The translations under genes and the position numbers were made by a program. DNA of 64,000 bases, from the NCBI GenBank assembly GCA_035602335.1, contig DATNMK010000087.1:1-64000 (forward strand), in the 5' to 3' direction. This document shows, in pieces, positions 51,946-60,865 of the stretch. Positions within the stretch are counted from its first letter, which is position 1. Each line of letters starts with the position of its first letter. The notes under the pieces were generated by a model. That model worked only from the letters and a program-made list of their open reading frames with translations. It made no database searches and was not told the origin of the DNA. This DNA comes from SCGC-AG-212-J23 sp035602335. Lineage in GTDB: Bacteria > Pseudomonadota > Gammaproteobacteria > Burkholderiales > SG8-39.

Positions 51946-52097
51946 TCGGGAAGAACTCAACGCAGACGGTCCAATCCGTCACAAGCGAGCGTCTCTCGTA
52001 CACCATAACCACCGAGTGAGCTGCTTGCGGCTCAGGATCGATTATGAGAATCGCTAGCACGTCCGCAATACTGCTTCTTAGCGTGCTGAGCGGATAA

Positions 52098-52205
52098 TCG
52101 AAGAAACCGCGAATCGCGCAGATGAAGCGAGTCGGCATCTCGGACGCCGACATCGACCTCATGATGCGGAAGAACCCGGCGAAGCTTCTAGGACTGGAGA
52201 GCTAG
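52098..52205 (+). pseudogene. C-terminal relic of an amidohydrolase-type TIM-barrel protein
   Basis: After an in-frame stop, the plus strand reads MKRVGISDADIDLMMRKNPA then KLLGLES and a TAG. The pattern GISDADIDxMxxxNPAKLLGLE is the usual end of phosphotriesterase-like or metal-dependent hydrolases. The catalytic body is absent. The other bases from 51946 to 52278 hold nothing recognisable. Confidence 0.55.
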
Positions 52206-52278
52206 CTCCCGCTACTCATTCGGCGTCACCCCGCCAGATAAGGCGAACGTCAGCTCTTGTCCGGAAGCGGACAATCCT

Positions 52279-52298
52279 CCTACGTTTCTTCTACGTTG
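52279..52298. repeat. CYACGTT repeats at right end of module C
   Basis: CCTACGTTT and TCTACGTTG, 11 bases apart, followed by GGTCGGCGG. The order, spacing and flank match the repeats at 47031-47059 left of copy 2, which supports a common element type for modules A and C. Confidence 0.55.
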
Positions 52299-52342
52299 GT
52301 CGGCGGACGTCACCGCGGCATCGTGCAAGTGCTTGAGAGGAT

Positions 52343-52418
52343 TGGTAGGTCGTGGCGGATTCGAACCGCCGACCAACGGATTAAAAGTCCGCTGCTCTAC
52401 CAGCTGAGCTAACGACCC
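52343..52418 (-). tRNA. tRNA-Lys, anticodon TTT
   Basis: Full 76-base cloverleaf on the minus strand with encoded CCA: acceptor GGGTCGT/ACGACCT (one G-U pair), D-arm AGCTCAGCTGGTAGAGC, anticodon loop CTTTTAA, T-arm GGCGG-TTCGAAT-CCGCC. This is the parent of the three 46-bp fragments further left and the presumed integration target. Confidence 0.96.
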
Positions 52419-52439
52419 GCGGGAAAGAGCGAAATTTTA

Positions 52440-53558
52440 TCAGCCCTCGCGGGCCATCCGCCAGTATTGGGCCTTCATCGTCGCCGCGGAGCCGACGACG
52501 ATGAACACGAAGGTGATGATCGAGCCGAGGGCGAGCGTCGAGAAGCCCGAGATCGCCTGGCCGATGGTGCAGCCGAGCGCGCAGATGCCGCCGAAGCCCA
52601 TCAGGATTCCACCGACGATATGGTTCGCGGTGTCTTCGGCATCGCGGAAGCCTTCCCAGCGGAAAGTGCCCGTGGCGAGCGCATACGCGGCGGAGCCGGC
52701 GATCACGCCGGCCGCGGAGGCGATGCCATAGGTGATGATCTTGGATTTATCGGTCCACAGCATCAGGTAGTCGAGCGTGTAGGCCATCGGCGAGACGAAC
52801 GAAAACGATTCCATGCGCCCGGAGTTGGTCGCGACGAACGCTTCCTGCAGCGTGTTCGGATCTTCCGCGACGTGGCCGATGTGCCCGCTGACATACCAGC
52901 CGCCGACCACCACCAGCCCGGTCACCACACCGCCCAGCGTGTAATCGAAGCTCGAGCGGAACTCGCGGCTCGCATAGACGAAAGCAAGCATCGCCCCGCC
53001 GACGGCCGCCGCGAGGATCGCCGTCCATGCGGCCTTCGACAAACCCAATCCTGTTGATAAAAGCGACGGCAGATCTTGCCCCGGTGCCAAGGTCAGCGAT
53101 GCCTTTTCCAGCACGCCGACGCGGAACGCGCCGAGCAGGCCGCGCAGCGTCATGTACGCCGCGATGCCGAGAAACACGTACACGATGACCGACTTGAGGC
53201 TTCCCGCGCCGATGCGGATCAGCGTCTTCGAGCCGCAGCCCGAGCCCAGCGTCATGCCGACGCCGAACAGAAAGCCGCCGAGGATGTACGACAGCCAGGT
53301 GAAGTTGGGCCCGGGATAGATGGACTTGGAAAGGTCGACCAGGCCGGCGAGCTGCAGCGCGCTCGAGCCAAGCAGCGCCACCGCGACGGCGAGCAGCCAC
53401 ATCCGCATGCGGCCGAGGTCGCCCATGTTCACCCAGTCGGATACCGCGCCCATGGTGCAGAAGCGCGTCTTGTTCCCGACCGCGCCGAAGATGAAAGCGA
53501 GAACAAACGCCCCGGCGGTGACTAAGGGGGCGAGTTGCGCAGGAGTAGGGTCGTTCAA
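52440..53558 (-). CDS. YeeE/YedE family (TsuA-like) sulfur-compound transporter
   Basis: 372 residues, about 9-10 membrane helices. Conserved cysteine motifs of the family are present: NKTRFCTMGAVSDW, MTLGSGCGSKTLIRIGAG and GGICALGCTIGQAISG. TsuA imports thiosulfate through such cysteines; other members handle sulfite, selenium or related compounds, so the ligand is open. Starts within 4 bases of the cpoB stop, on the same strand as tol-pal. Confidence 0.9.
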   Translation of the reverse strand: MNDPTPAQLAPLVTAGAFVLAFIFGAVGNKTRFCTMGAVSDWVNMGDLGRMRMWLLAVAVALLGSSALQLAGLVDLSKSIYPGPNFTWLSYILGGFLFGVGMTLGSGCGSKTLIRIGAGSLKSVIVYVFLGIAAYMTLRGLLGAFRVGVLEKASLTLAPGQDLPSLLSTGLGLSKAAWTAILAAAVGGAMLAFVYASREFRSSFDYTLGGVVTGLVVVGGWYVSGHIGHVAEDPNTLQEAFVATNSGRMESFSFVSPMAYTLDYLMLWTDKSKIITYGIASAAGVIAGSAAYALATGTFRWEGFRDAEDTANHIVGGILMGFGGICALGCTIGQAISGFSTLALGSIITFVFIVVGSAATMKAQYWRMAREG

Positions 53559-54361
53559 CGCTTCGGGTAAGCGGACAAGCGCTGCTTCGCGCTCGTCGCG
53601 GCACTGCTCGAGGGATGGCGCGCGATCAGGTCTTCGAGGGTTTTCTGCGCGGCGCGGCGGTCGCCCATGGTTTCCTGGGCGCTCGCGATGCTCAGCATTG
53701 CGTCAGGCGCCTTCGGGCTGTCTGGCCACGCCGCAAGGAGCTTGCGCTGCGCGGCGATCGCGTTCTTGTAGTCGCGCTGCCCGGAATACGCCATACCGAT
53801 CCAGTACTGCGCATTGGGCGCGAGCGCACTGCTCGGATACGTCACCAGGAAGCCCTGCATCGCCGAGACGGCCATAGGGTAATTGCCGAGCTTGAACTGG
53901 TCGAGCGCCGCCTGGTAGGCCTTCGCCTCGGCAGGAGTGGCCCCTTCGGCATCGCCCGGTGCCGCCGGCGGCTTCTCGGGTGCCGCGGCCTGCTGCTCGC
54001 GCGCCTGCTCGAGCTTCCTCAAGCGCGTGTCGATGTCGACGTACAAGTCTTTTTGCCGCTTGTCGGCGGTCTCGATCTGGTTGGCGAGAACCTCGATCTG
54101 CCCGCGCATGCGGGCGATCTCCGCCCGCAGCGCCTCGAGCTGTCCGGCGAGATCGAGCAGCGCGCTGCGGTCTCCGCTCGCCGACTCGATCTTGGCGAAG
54201 CGATCCTCGAGCGCCTTCTGGTTCGCCTCGACCTGCTGGCGCAGCAGCTCGATGCGGCGCCGCGCCTCGTTGTCGTCGAAAAGCCCCTGCGAGAGCGCCG
54301 GCCAGGCCAGCGCGCAGCCGAGCAGGAACGCAGCCGCCTGCCGTGACCCCATCCAGCGCAT
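53555..54361 (-). CDS. cpoB: Cell division coordinator CpoB (tol-pal system protein YbgF)
   Basis: 268 residues from the ATG in TGATG that overlaps the pal stop. Signal peptide (AAAFLLGCALAWPALSQGLFD), an N-terminal coiled coil (RRRIELLRQQVEANQKALED) and C-terminal TPR repeats (YQAALDQFKLGNYPMAVSAMQG, IGMAYSGQRDYKNAI). Links peptidoglycan synthesis to outer-membrane constriction with Tol-Pal. Confidence 0.93.
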   Translation of the reverse strand: MRWMGSRQAAAFLLGCALAWPALSQGLFDDNEARRRIELLRQQVEANQKALEDRFAKIESASGDRSALLDLAGQLEALRAEIARMRGQIEVLANQIETADKRQKDLYVDIDTRLRKLEQAREQQAAAPEKPPAAPGDAEGATPAEAKAYQAALDQFKLGNYPMAVSAMQGFLVTYPSSALAPNAQYWIGMAYSGQRDYKNAIAAQRKLLAAWPDSPKAPDAMLSIASAQETMGDRRAAQKTLEDLIARHPSSSAATSAKQRLSAYPKR

Positions 54362-54900
54362 CAATACTCGCCGCCATAGAGCATGTCGCCGCGGCGGTTC
54401 TTCGCCCAGCAGTCCTCCGCATGCTCGGTGCAGACCGGTTTCTCTTCGCCCAGGCTTACCGACTCGATCTGGTTCTCCTTCGCGCCGAGGAGCATCAGCG
54501 CCCTCCTGACGCTGTCGGAGCGGCGCTGCCCGAGACCGACGTTGTACTCGCGGCTGCCGCGCTCGTCGGCGTTGCCCTGGATCAGCATCTTCGCGCCCGG
54601 GTTTTCACGCAGGTACTTCGCATGCGCCTCGATCAGTGGACGGAACTCGTCCTTCACCTCGAACTTGTCGTAGTCGTAGTAGATCGAGCGCTTCGACAGG
54701 ATGTTGTTGGGATCCTTGAGCGGGCTTCCCGCCGCAGGCTTGCCGGTGAGGTCGACGCGGGCGATCGGCTTGGTCTCCACAGCTGCCGGCTTGCCTGCCG
54801 CGCGATCCTCGACTTTCGCCGGCGACTGCTCCTCCGGCGTGGTGGCGCAACCGGCGACCAGCGCGGCTGCGGTAAGGGTGGCGATGATGACTGCGCGCAT
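54361..54900 (-). CDS. pal: Peptidoglycan-associated lipoprotein Pal
   Basis: 179 residues from ATG 54900, chosen over an ATG six codons upstream because AAAGGAGGGAA sits just before it. Lipobox LVAGC; the OmpA-like domain includes YYDYDKFEVKDEFRPLIEAH and IQGNADERGSREYNVGLGQR. Anchors the outer membrane to peptidoglycan and binds TolB. Confidence 0.95.
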   Translation of the reverse strand: MRAVIIATLTAAALVAGCATTPEEQSPAKVEDRAAGKPAAVETKPIARVDLTGKPAAGSPLKDPNNILSKRSIYYDYDKFEVKDEFRPLIEAHAKYLRENPGAKMLIQGNADERGSREYNVGLGQRRSDSVRRALMLLGAKENQIESVSLGEEKPVCTEHAEDCWAKNRRGDMLYGGEY

Positions 54901-54914
54901 GGACTTCCCTCCTT

Positions 54915-56201
54915 TCATTCGATGAACGGTCCCCAGGCGGGCTCGCGCACGTCGCCCGCCGTCACAGTAAGGCGTTGCTTGACGCGGCCGTCCGAAGATA
55001 CCGCCGAGAGCACGCCGCGCCCGCCGAGCACCGTGGCAAGCAGGATCATCCGCCCGTTGGGAGCGAAGCTCGGCGACTCGTCGCGATCGCTGTCCGTAAT
55101 GATCTGCACCTGACGGTTAGAGAGATCGAGCAGCGCCACCTGGAACTTGCCTTCGTTAAGCGTGATATAGGCGAGGGTCTTGCCATCGGGACTCAGGCGC
55201 GGCGTCACATTATAGCTTCCCTCGAAGGTGACGCGCTGCGGCTCGCCGCCGGCGGCCGGCATGCGGTAGATCTGCGGGCTGCCGCCGCGGTCGGAGGTGA
55301 AGTAGATCCACTGGCCGTCGCTCGAGAAGCGCGGCTCGGTGTCGATCGCCGCCGAGCTGGTGAGGCGGCGCAGGCCGCTGCCGTCGGCGTTGATGAGGAA
55401 GATCTGCGAGCCGCCCTCGCGCGACAGCGTGACGGCGAGCTTGCTGCCGTCGGGCGACCAGGCGGGCGCCGAGTTCGATCCCCTGAAGTTGGCCACGACA
55501 TTCCGCTTGCCGTCGAGCAGGGAATGGACGTAGACCACCGGCTTCTTGTTCTCGAACGAGACATAGGCGAGCTTCCGGCCGTCGGGCGACCAGGCCGGCG
55601 AGATGATCGGCTCGAACGAGACGAGCGCGGCTTCCTCGCCGGCGCCGTCGGCGTCGGCGATCTGCAGCTCGAAGCGGTTGCCGCGCTTCACCACGTAGGC
55701 GATACGCGTGGAGAACACGCCCTTCTCGCCGGTGAGCTTCTCGTAGACGAAATCGGCGATGCGGTGGGCGGTGGCGCGCACCTGCTCCTTGCTCAAGGTG
55801 TAGGCGACGCCGCCGAGCGAGGCCTGCTTCACCACGTCGTAGAGGCGAAACCGCACCTCGTAGCGGCCGTCGGGCCTGACCGCCACCGAGCCGAGCACCA
55901 GCGCATCGGCCAGGCGCGAGCGCCATTCCGCATAGTTGACGTTGGACACCTCGGTCGGCGCCGGCGCGAGCGGCGGGATCTCCAGGCCGCGGAACAGCCC
56001 GCTCCTCTCGAGGTCGGCGCGCACGATCGAGGTGATGCCGGGGCCGAGGGCAGCTTCGCCGGGGAAAGCTGCGATGGCGATCGGCATGCGCGGGGCGCCG
56101 GCGCCGGTGATCTCGATCGAGAGCTGCGCCCTGGCGAGCGGCGCAGCCAGTAAAAGTACGATGCCGAGGAAAGCGCAGAAACGCGGGAGCAAGGCCTGCA
56201 T
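54915..56201 (-). CDS. tolB: Tol-Pal system protein TolB
   Basis: 428 residues from ATG 56201 with a signal peptide (FCAFLGIVLLLAAPLARAQ). N-terminal TolB domain (IAIAAFPGEAALGPGITSIV), then a beta-propeller of repeated SPDGRKLAYVS-type blades. Periplasmic partner of Pal and TolA. AGGAGG touches ATG 56201 directly, which is too close; a TTG three codons later (56192) has it at 9-base spacing and could be the true start. Confidence 0.94.
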   Translation of the reverse strand: MQALLPRFCAFLGIVLLLAAPLARAQLSIEITGAGAPRMPIAIAAFPGEAALGPGITSIVRADLERSGLFRGLEIPPLAPAPTEVSNVNYAEWRSRLADALVLGSVAVRPDGRYEVRFRLYDVVKQASLGGVAYTLSKEQVRATAHRIADFVYEKLTGEKGVFSTRIAYVVKRGNRFELQIADADGAGEEAALVSFEPIISPAWSPDGRKLAYVSFENKKPVVYVHSLLDGKRNVVANFRGSNSAPAWSPDGSKLAVTLSREGGSQIFLINADGSGLRRLTSSAAIDTEPRFSSDGQWIYFTSDRGGSPQIYRMPAAGGEPQRVTFEGSYNVTPRLSPDGKTLAYITLNEGKFQVALLDLSNRQVQIITDSDRDESPSFAPNGRMILLATVLGGRGVLSAVSSDGRVKQRLTVTAGDVREPAWGPFIE

Positions 56202-56250
56202 CCTCCTGATGTCCTTCGGATAACGGCCGATTATAGGCAATCCGCCGCTT

Positions 56251-56982
56251 CTATTTGTCCTGCGGCCGGAAGCGAAGTTCCAGCTGCCGCTCGAAGAGAT
56301 TGGGCTCATCGGGCTTGGGTAGCGGGGAGGACTTGAGGATCGCCCGCTCGACCGCATCGTCGTAGCCCTTGTGCCCGCTCGACTTGCGCAGACGGATCGA
56401 GATCACTCCGCCCGTCGGCAGCTGCGCGACATCGAAGATGGCCTCGGGGTTGCCGCTGAGGTTCTCGGGCAGGCGGATGTTGCCCCGAATCTTCGCCCGG
56501 ATCTTGTCGGTCCACGCCGCGAGCGCCCGGTCGCGCGCTGCGGCCGCCGCGGCCGCCGCTACGGCCTGCTGGCGCGCGGCGGCCTCGCGCCGCTCGGCCT
56601 CGCGGCGCTGATCGTCGATCGCGCGCTGCTCCTGCGCCAGCTGCTCGCGCATCCTTTTCTCGAAGTCGTCTTTCCTGGGGGCCGGCTTGGGCTCGGGTTT
56701 CCGCTTCGGCGGCGCCTTGATGGCGATCTCGGGCTTCTGCACGGGTGGCGGTTCCGGCTCCACCTTGGGAAGTGGCTTGGGCGCCTCCACTACCGGCGCT
56801 GGCGGCGGGGGCGGCGGCGCTTCCCAGAGCTCGACCACCACCGTCTCGGGATGGTGACTCGACCAGCGCACGCCGACGAACATGACCGCGGCGAGAAACA
56901 GGTGCACCAGGGCTGCGAGAACGAACGAGGGCAGCAGCGCCGGCTCGCGGCGCGCCCCGAAGGCGAGAGCCTCGGCGCTCAC
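56251..56982 (-). CDS. tolA: Tol-Pal system / TonB-like protein TolA
   Basis: 243 residues. One N-terminal membrane helix (FVLAALVHLFLAAVMFVGV), a proline-rich stretch, a charged helical Ala-rich domain (REAAARQQAVAAAAAAAARD) and a C-terminal domain (NIRLPENLSGNPEAIFDVAQ). Spans the periplasm and passes the TolQR-generated force to TolB-Pal. Short for TolA, as usual in Betaproteobacteria. Overlaps tolR by 4 bases. Confidence 0.92.
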   Translation of the reverse strand: MSAEALAFGARREPALLPSFVLAALVHLFLAAVMFVGVRWSSHHPETVVVELWEAPPPPPPAPVVEAPKPLPKVEPEPPPVQKPEIAIKAPPKRKPEPKPAPRKDDFEKRMREQLAQEQRAIDDQRREAERREAAARQQAVAAAAAAAARDRALAAWTDKIRAKIRGNIRLPENLSGNPEAIFDVAQLPTGGVISIRLRKSSGHKGYDDAVERAILKSSPLPKPDEPNLFERQLELRFRPQDK

Positions 56983-57407
56983 TGCGTGGTCTTCACCTGC
57001 AGGCCGACCTTCTGCACGCCCTGGCGATGCAGCTCGTCCATCACCGCGAGCACCGACTCGTAGCGCGCGCTCTTGTCGCCGCCGATCAGCACCGCCAGAT
57101 CGCCGCCCTTCGCGCGCGCGCCCTTGATGACGCTCGCCAGCTCGGACCGGGTCACATCGCGCTCATCGACGATGCGGCCGTTGGCGTCGCGCTGGCGCAC
57201 CCTCAGGCCCTGGTCCGACTTGACGAACACCTCGATCGGCACCACGCGCGGCTGGCTCGCCTTGTCGACCGTCGGCAGGTCGATGATGGCCGGCGTCACC
57301 AGCGGCGCGGTGACCATGAAGATCACCAGAAGCACCAGCATCACGTCGACGTAGGGCACGATATTGATGTCGTGCATCGGCCCGCGCTTGCGATGAAGGG
57401 ACGGCAT
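56979..57407 (-). CDS. tolR: Tol-Pal system protein TolR
   Basis: 142 residues of the ExbD/TolR family: MHDINIVPYVDVMLVLLVIF carries the membrane helix and the proton-path Asp; the C-terminal domain ends LHRQGVQKVGLQVK. Works with TolQ as the proton-driven motor. 4 bases separate it from tolQ. Confidence 0.95.
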   Translation of the reverse strand: MPSLHRKRGPMHDINIVPYVDVMLVLLVIFMVTAPLVTPAIIDLPTVDKASQPRVVPIEVFVKSDQGLRVRQRDANGRIVDERDVTRSELASVIKGARAKGGDLAVLIGGDKSARYESVLAVMDELHRQGVQKVGLQVKTTQ

Positions 57408-57411
57408 GGCG

Positions 57412-58095
57412 CTACTTCACCGCCTGGCGGTGAAGGATGTTGGAGAACTCCTCCATGAAGCTCTCGAAGCGGTTGCCGAGGCGCTCGATGTCGTACGAAT
57501 AGCGGTTATAGGCCACCACCGCCGGGATCGCGGCGAACAGGCCGATCGCCGTCGCGACGAGCGCCTCGGCGATGCCGGGCGCCACCTGGGCGAGCGTCGC
57601 CTGCTGCACGTTCGCCAGACTGCGGAACGCGTGCATGATGCCCCACACCGTGCCGAACAGGCCGACGTACGGGCTCACCGAGCCGGTCGAGGCGAGAAAC
57701 GCCAGATGGCGCTCGAGGAAATCCATCTCGCGCTGGAAGGTGGCGCGCATCGCGCGCCGCGCCCCGTCCACCATGTCGCTCGGGTCGGTGCTGCCGCGCT
57801 GCCCGCGCAGCTTCGCGAACTCGCGGAAGCCGGCCTCGAAGATGCGCTCCAGGCTGCCGATCGTGTGGCGGTTGTTGACCGCGCCCTGGTAGAGCGCCGT
57901 GAGCTCGTTGCCGCTCCAGAACTCGCGCTCGAACTGCTCGGTCTGGAGGCCCGCGCGCCGGATCGCGAACCACTTCTGGAAGATGAACATCCAGGACATG
58001 AAGGACACCGCGATCAGCAGCACCAGCACAACCTTGACGACGAGGCTGGCGTTGACGATCAGCGTCCAGATATCGAGGTCCTGCGTTAAGCTCAT
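57412..58095 (-). CDS. tolQ: Tol-Pal system protein TolQ
   Basis: 227 residues of the MotA/TolQ/ExbB family with three membrane helices. Key segments are VYLGLFGTVWGIM-like SPYVGLFGTVWGIMHAFRSL and APGIAEALVATAIGLFAAIP. Its ATG overlaps the stop of the decayed ybgC remnant, the gene that normally precedes tolQ. Confidence 0.95.
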   Translation of the reverse strand: MSLTQDLDIWTLIVNASLVVKVVLVLLIAVSFMSWMFIFQKWFAIRRAGLQTEQFEREFWSGNELTALYQGAVNNRHTIGSLERIFEAGFREFAKLRGQRGSTDPSDMVDGARRAMRATFQREMDFLERHLAFLASTGSVSPYVGLFGTVWGIMHAFRSLANVQQATLAQVAPGIAEALVATAIGLFAAIPAVVAYNRYSYDIERLGNRFESFMEEFSNILHRQAVK

Positions 58096-58225
58096 TTGAG
58101 CGCCTGTTCGAGTTCTTGGGGCATGCGCGCTGGCGGAAGACCAGGCTCGCGCGGCCCATTTTAACCGACGCCGCCGGCGTCGGTGTCCTGGTAGTACACC
58201 CGGACCGGAATCCGGAACGGACTCT

Positions 58226-58229
<4 letters not shown>
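58092..58229 (-). pseudogene. ybgC: Decayed ybgC (tol-pal acyl-CoA thioesterase) remnant
   Basis: Three YbgC pieces survive in 138 bases. From TTG 58229 the frame reads FRIPVRVYYQDTDAGGV, the hallmark N-terminus with the catalytic Asp, then a stop. Next, in another frame, comes MGRASLVFRQRA, matching the mid-protein RGTSLVF region. Then RMPQELEQALK, like the C-terminus, ends at a TGA that overlaps tolQ ATG. About 90 residues are missing. Position between ruvB and tolQ is the expected place for ybgC. Confidence 0.78.
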
Positions 58230-59263
<1,034 letters not shown>

Positions 59264-59400
59264 GCCGGCATTCTGCCAGAGTAGACAAAGAGACCGGCGG
59301 AACCGACCTTCTCACGCAGCATTAAGCTCAGGGGGAAAGTTACTCCAAAGCTAAGCCTCATTACGCCGCCTTGCCGAGAGCCTATTTCCAACTCCAAAGA

Positions 59401-59426
59401 AAAAGGGCGGCAGAGCCGCCCTTTTT
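59401..59426 (-). terminator. Rho-independent terminator for the outer-membrane protein gene
   Basis: AAAAGGGCGGC, loop AGA, GCCGCCCTTTTT. On the minus strand the stem ends in a T run 19 bases after the stop of the beta-barrel gene; the T run on the plus side also allows function in both directions. Confidence 0.85.
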
Positions 59427-59444
59427 CCAAAGCGCTATTGGTGG

Positions 59445-60044
59445 TTACTGAAACCGATAGATCAGGCTGACGCCGAGGACATCAACATCGGATTTCCCTT
59501 CGATGCCGGTCGCGTCGTTACGTGCCTTGATGGCACGATACCGCTGCCATTCTCCGCGCACACCGAAGTTGCGAGCGAAGTCGTACTGGACTCCCAGGCC
59601 GTAAGTCAAATCAGTCGTGTCCTTTTTTCCGCTACCGGCGCCCGACAGCTTAGTCTCGGCCCTATAGAAGCCGAGCCGCCCGAAAATCGAGAACTGGTTC
59701 GCGAGAGGGAAGGCACCGATCGCGGTAAGATCCCAGGCATTAGATTTAATCTCAGCCGAACCGCCGGGACCGCTGGCTTTTACTTTGCCTAGGTCGGTAT
59801 AACCGAGCTCCGCTGCAAAGTTTCGGTTGACCTGATAGCCACCCAAAATTTTCCAAGCGGTATCTTTGTCATCGCACGAGATCCCCGCGCCTCCTACGCC
59901 TGTGCAACCGTCCTTCGCTTTCGATTGGCCAATACCGCCGCCGATGTAAGCCGAGCTTAAGCTCGGCGCGCTCATCTGCGCCAAGGCGACAGCAGGCAGC
60001 GCCATGCTCGCCGCGATGGTGGCGGCGAAAACAACCTTCCTCAT
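59445..60044 (-). CDS. OmpA-like outer-membrane beta-barrel protein
   Basis: 199 residues with a signal peptide (VVFAATIAASMALPAVALAQ). Alternating strands (AYIGGGIGQSKAKDG, FAAELGYTDLGKVKASGPGG, FGVRGEWQRYRAI) and terminal Phe-containing IYRFQ fit an 8-strand barrel of OmpA/OmpW-like size. Two Cys near residues 48 and 57 may form a loop disulfide. GGAG lies upstream. It sits inside what is usually a continuous ruv block. Confidence 0.85.
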   Translation of the reverse strand: MRKVVFAATIAASMALPAVALAQMSAPSLSSAYIGGGIGQSKAKDGCTGVGGAGISCDDKDTAWKILGGYQVNRNFAAELGYTDLGKVKASGPGGSAEIKSNAWDLTAIGAFPLANQFSIFGRLGFYRAETKLSGAGSGKKDTTDLTYGLGVQYDFARNFGVRGEWQRYRAIKARNDATGIEGKSDVDVLGVSLIYRFQ

Positions 60045-60200
60045 AAGAAACTCCTTTCTTGGTGCTTTGTAAAAGTTGCGCTACATGCGCGGGAGGAAGC
60101 GTACGCGGGTTGGCGGATAAACAACGTGACGAAGCGCAATTCGGCTCGATTTGGGCCGATCTGGCGGCCCACTTGTTGTATCGACGCTACAACCACGGAC

Positions 60201-60281
60201 TCAGAACCGGTACTGCACTCCAACGGAAAGGAAGTCGATCTTCGAGTCGCTGATGCGCTCCCACTCGGCGTGATACGCGCG
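60201..60281 (-). pseudogene. C-terminal relic of a second outer-membrane barrel protein
   Basis: After an in-frame TAA, the minus strand reads HAEWERISDSKIDFLSVGVQ then YRF and TGA. This is the last two strands of an OmpA-like barrel and resembles the end of the intact neighbour (GEWQRYRAI...VLGVSLIYRF). The rest of the gene is missing, so it is probably the remnant of a tandem duplicate. Confidence 0.7.
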
Positions 60282-60298
60282 TTAACTTACCCTCAGCG

Positions 60299-60865
60299 TC
60301 AGGACTTGGCCAACGCCTTCAGCGCTGCGCGGATGCCTTCGGCCACTGCGATGCCGGCGGGCAGCCCCTTGGTCGCCGCAAGCGCTTCCTTTTCGCTGTA
60401 GCCGAGGGCGACGAGGGCGTTGATGACATCCGACGCCTTCTGCTGGCTCGCGCCGATGGCAACGTCGGCAAGTTTCCCTTTGAGCTCCAGGAGCAGCCGC
60501 TCGGCGGTTTTCTTGCCGATGCCGGGCACCTTGATGAGGCGGCCCGCTTCCTGCATCGCCACTGCCTCGGCCAGGTCGGCGACCGAAAGCCCGGAGAGCA
60601 CCGAAAGCGCGGTGCGGGCGCCGATGCCGGAGATGCGAATCAGCTGGCGGAACGCGGCGCGCTCCTCGAGCGTCGCGAAGCCGTAGAGCGTGTGCGCGTC
60701 CTCGCGCACGACGAGGTGCGTGAACAGGCTCACCGCTTCGCCGGTCGCCGGCAGGTTGTAGAACGTGCTCATCGGCACGTCGAGCTCGTAGGCGACGCCG
60801 CCCACGTCCACCAGCACCTGCGGTGGATGCTTCGCGGCGAGGCGCCCGGTGAGACGGCCGATCAG
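60299..60865 (-). CDS. ruvA: Holliday junction DNA helicase subunit RuvA (CTG start)
   Basis: 188 residues from CTG 60865. This start restores the nearly invariant MIGRLTG N-terminus and the first strand of domain I (LAAKHPPQVLVDVGGVAYEL). The first in-frame ATG/GTG/TTG is GTG 60817, which would cut 16 conserved residues. AAAGGCAGG lies upstream, and CTG overlaps the ruvC stop as CTGA. HhH motifs LIRISGIGARTAL and LIKVPGIGKKTAERLL are present. Binds Holliday junctions and loads RuvB. Confidence 0.92.
   Translation of the reverse strand: MIGRLTGRLAAKHPPQVLVDVGGVAYELDVPMSTFYNLPATGEAVSLFTHLVVREDAHTLYGFATLEERAAFRQLIRISGIGARTALSVLSGLSVADLAEAVAMQEAGRLIKVPGIGKKTAERLLLELKGKLADVAIGASQQKASDVINALVALGYSEKEALAATKGLPAGIAVAEGIRAALKALAKS

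Noticed and set aside
42867..52342. A hidden integrase or recombinase in the tRNA-Lys array
   Set aside because: All sizeable open frames in the three modules were assigned or judged shadows; none shows the tyrosine-recombinase R-H-R-Y pattern or a serine-recombinase catalytic domain.
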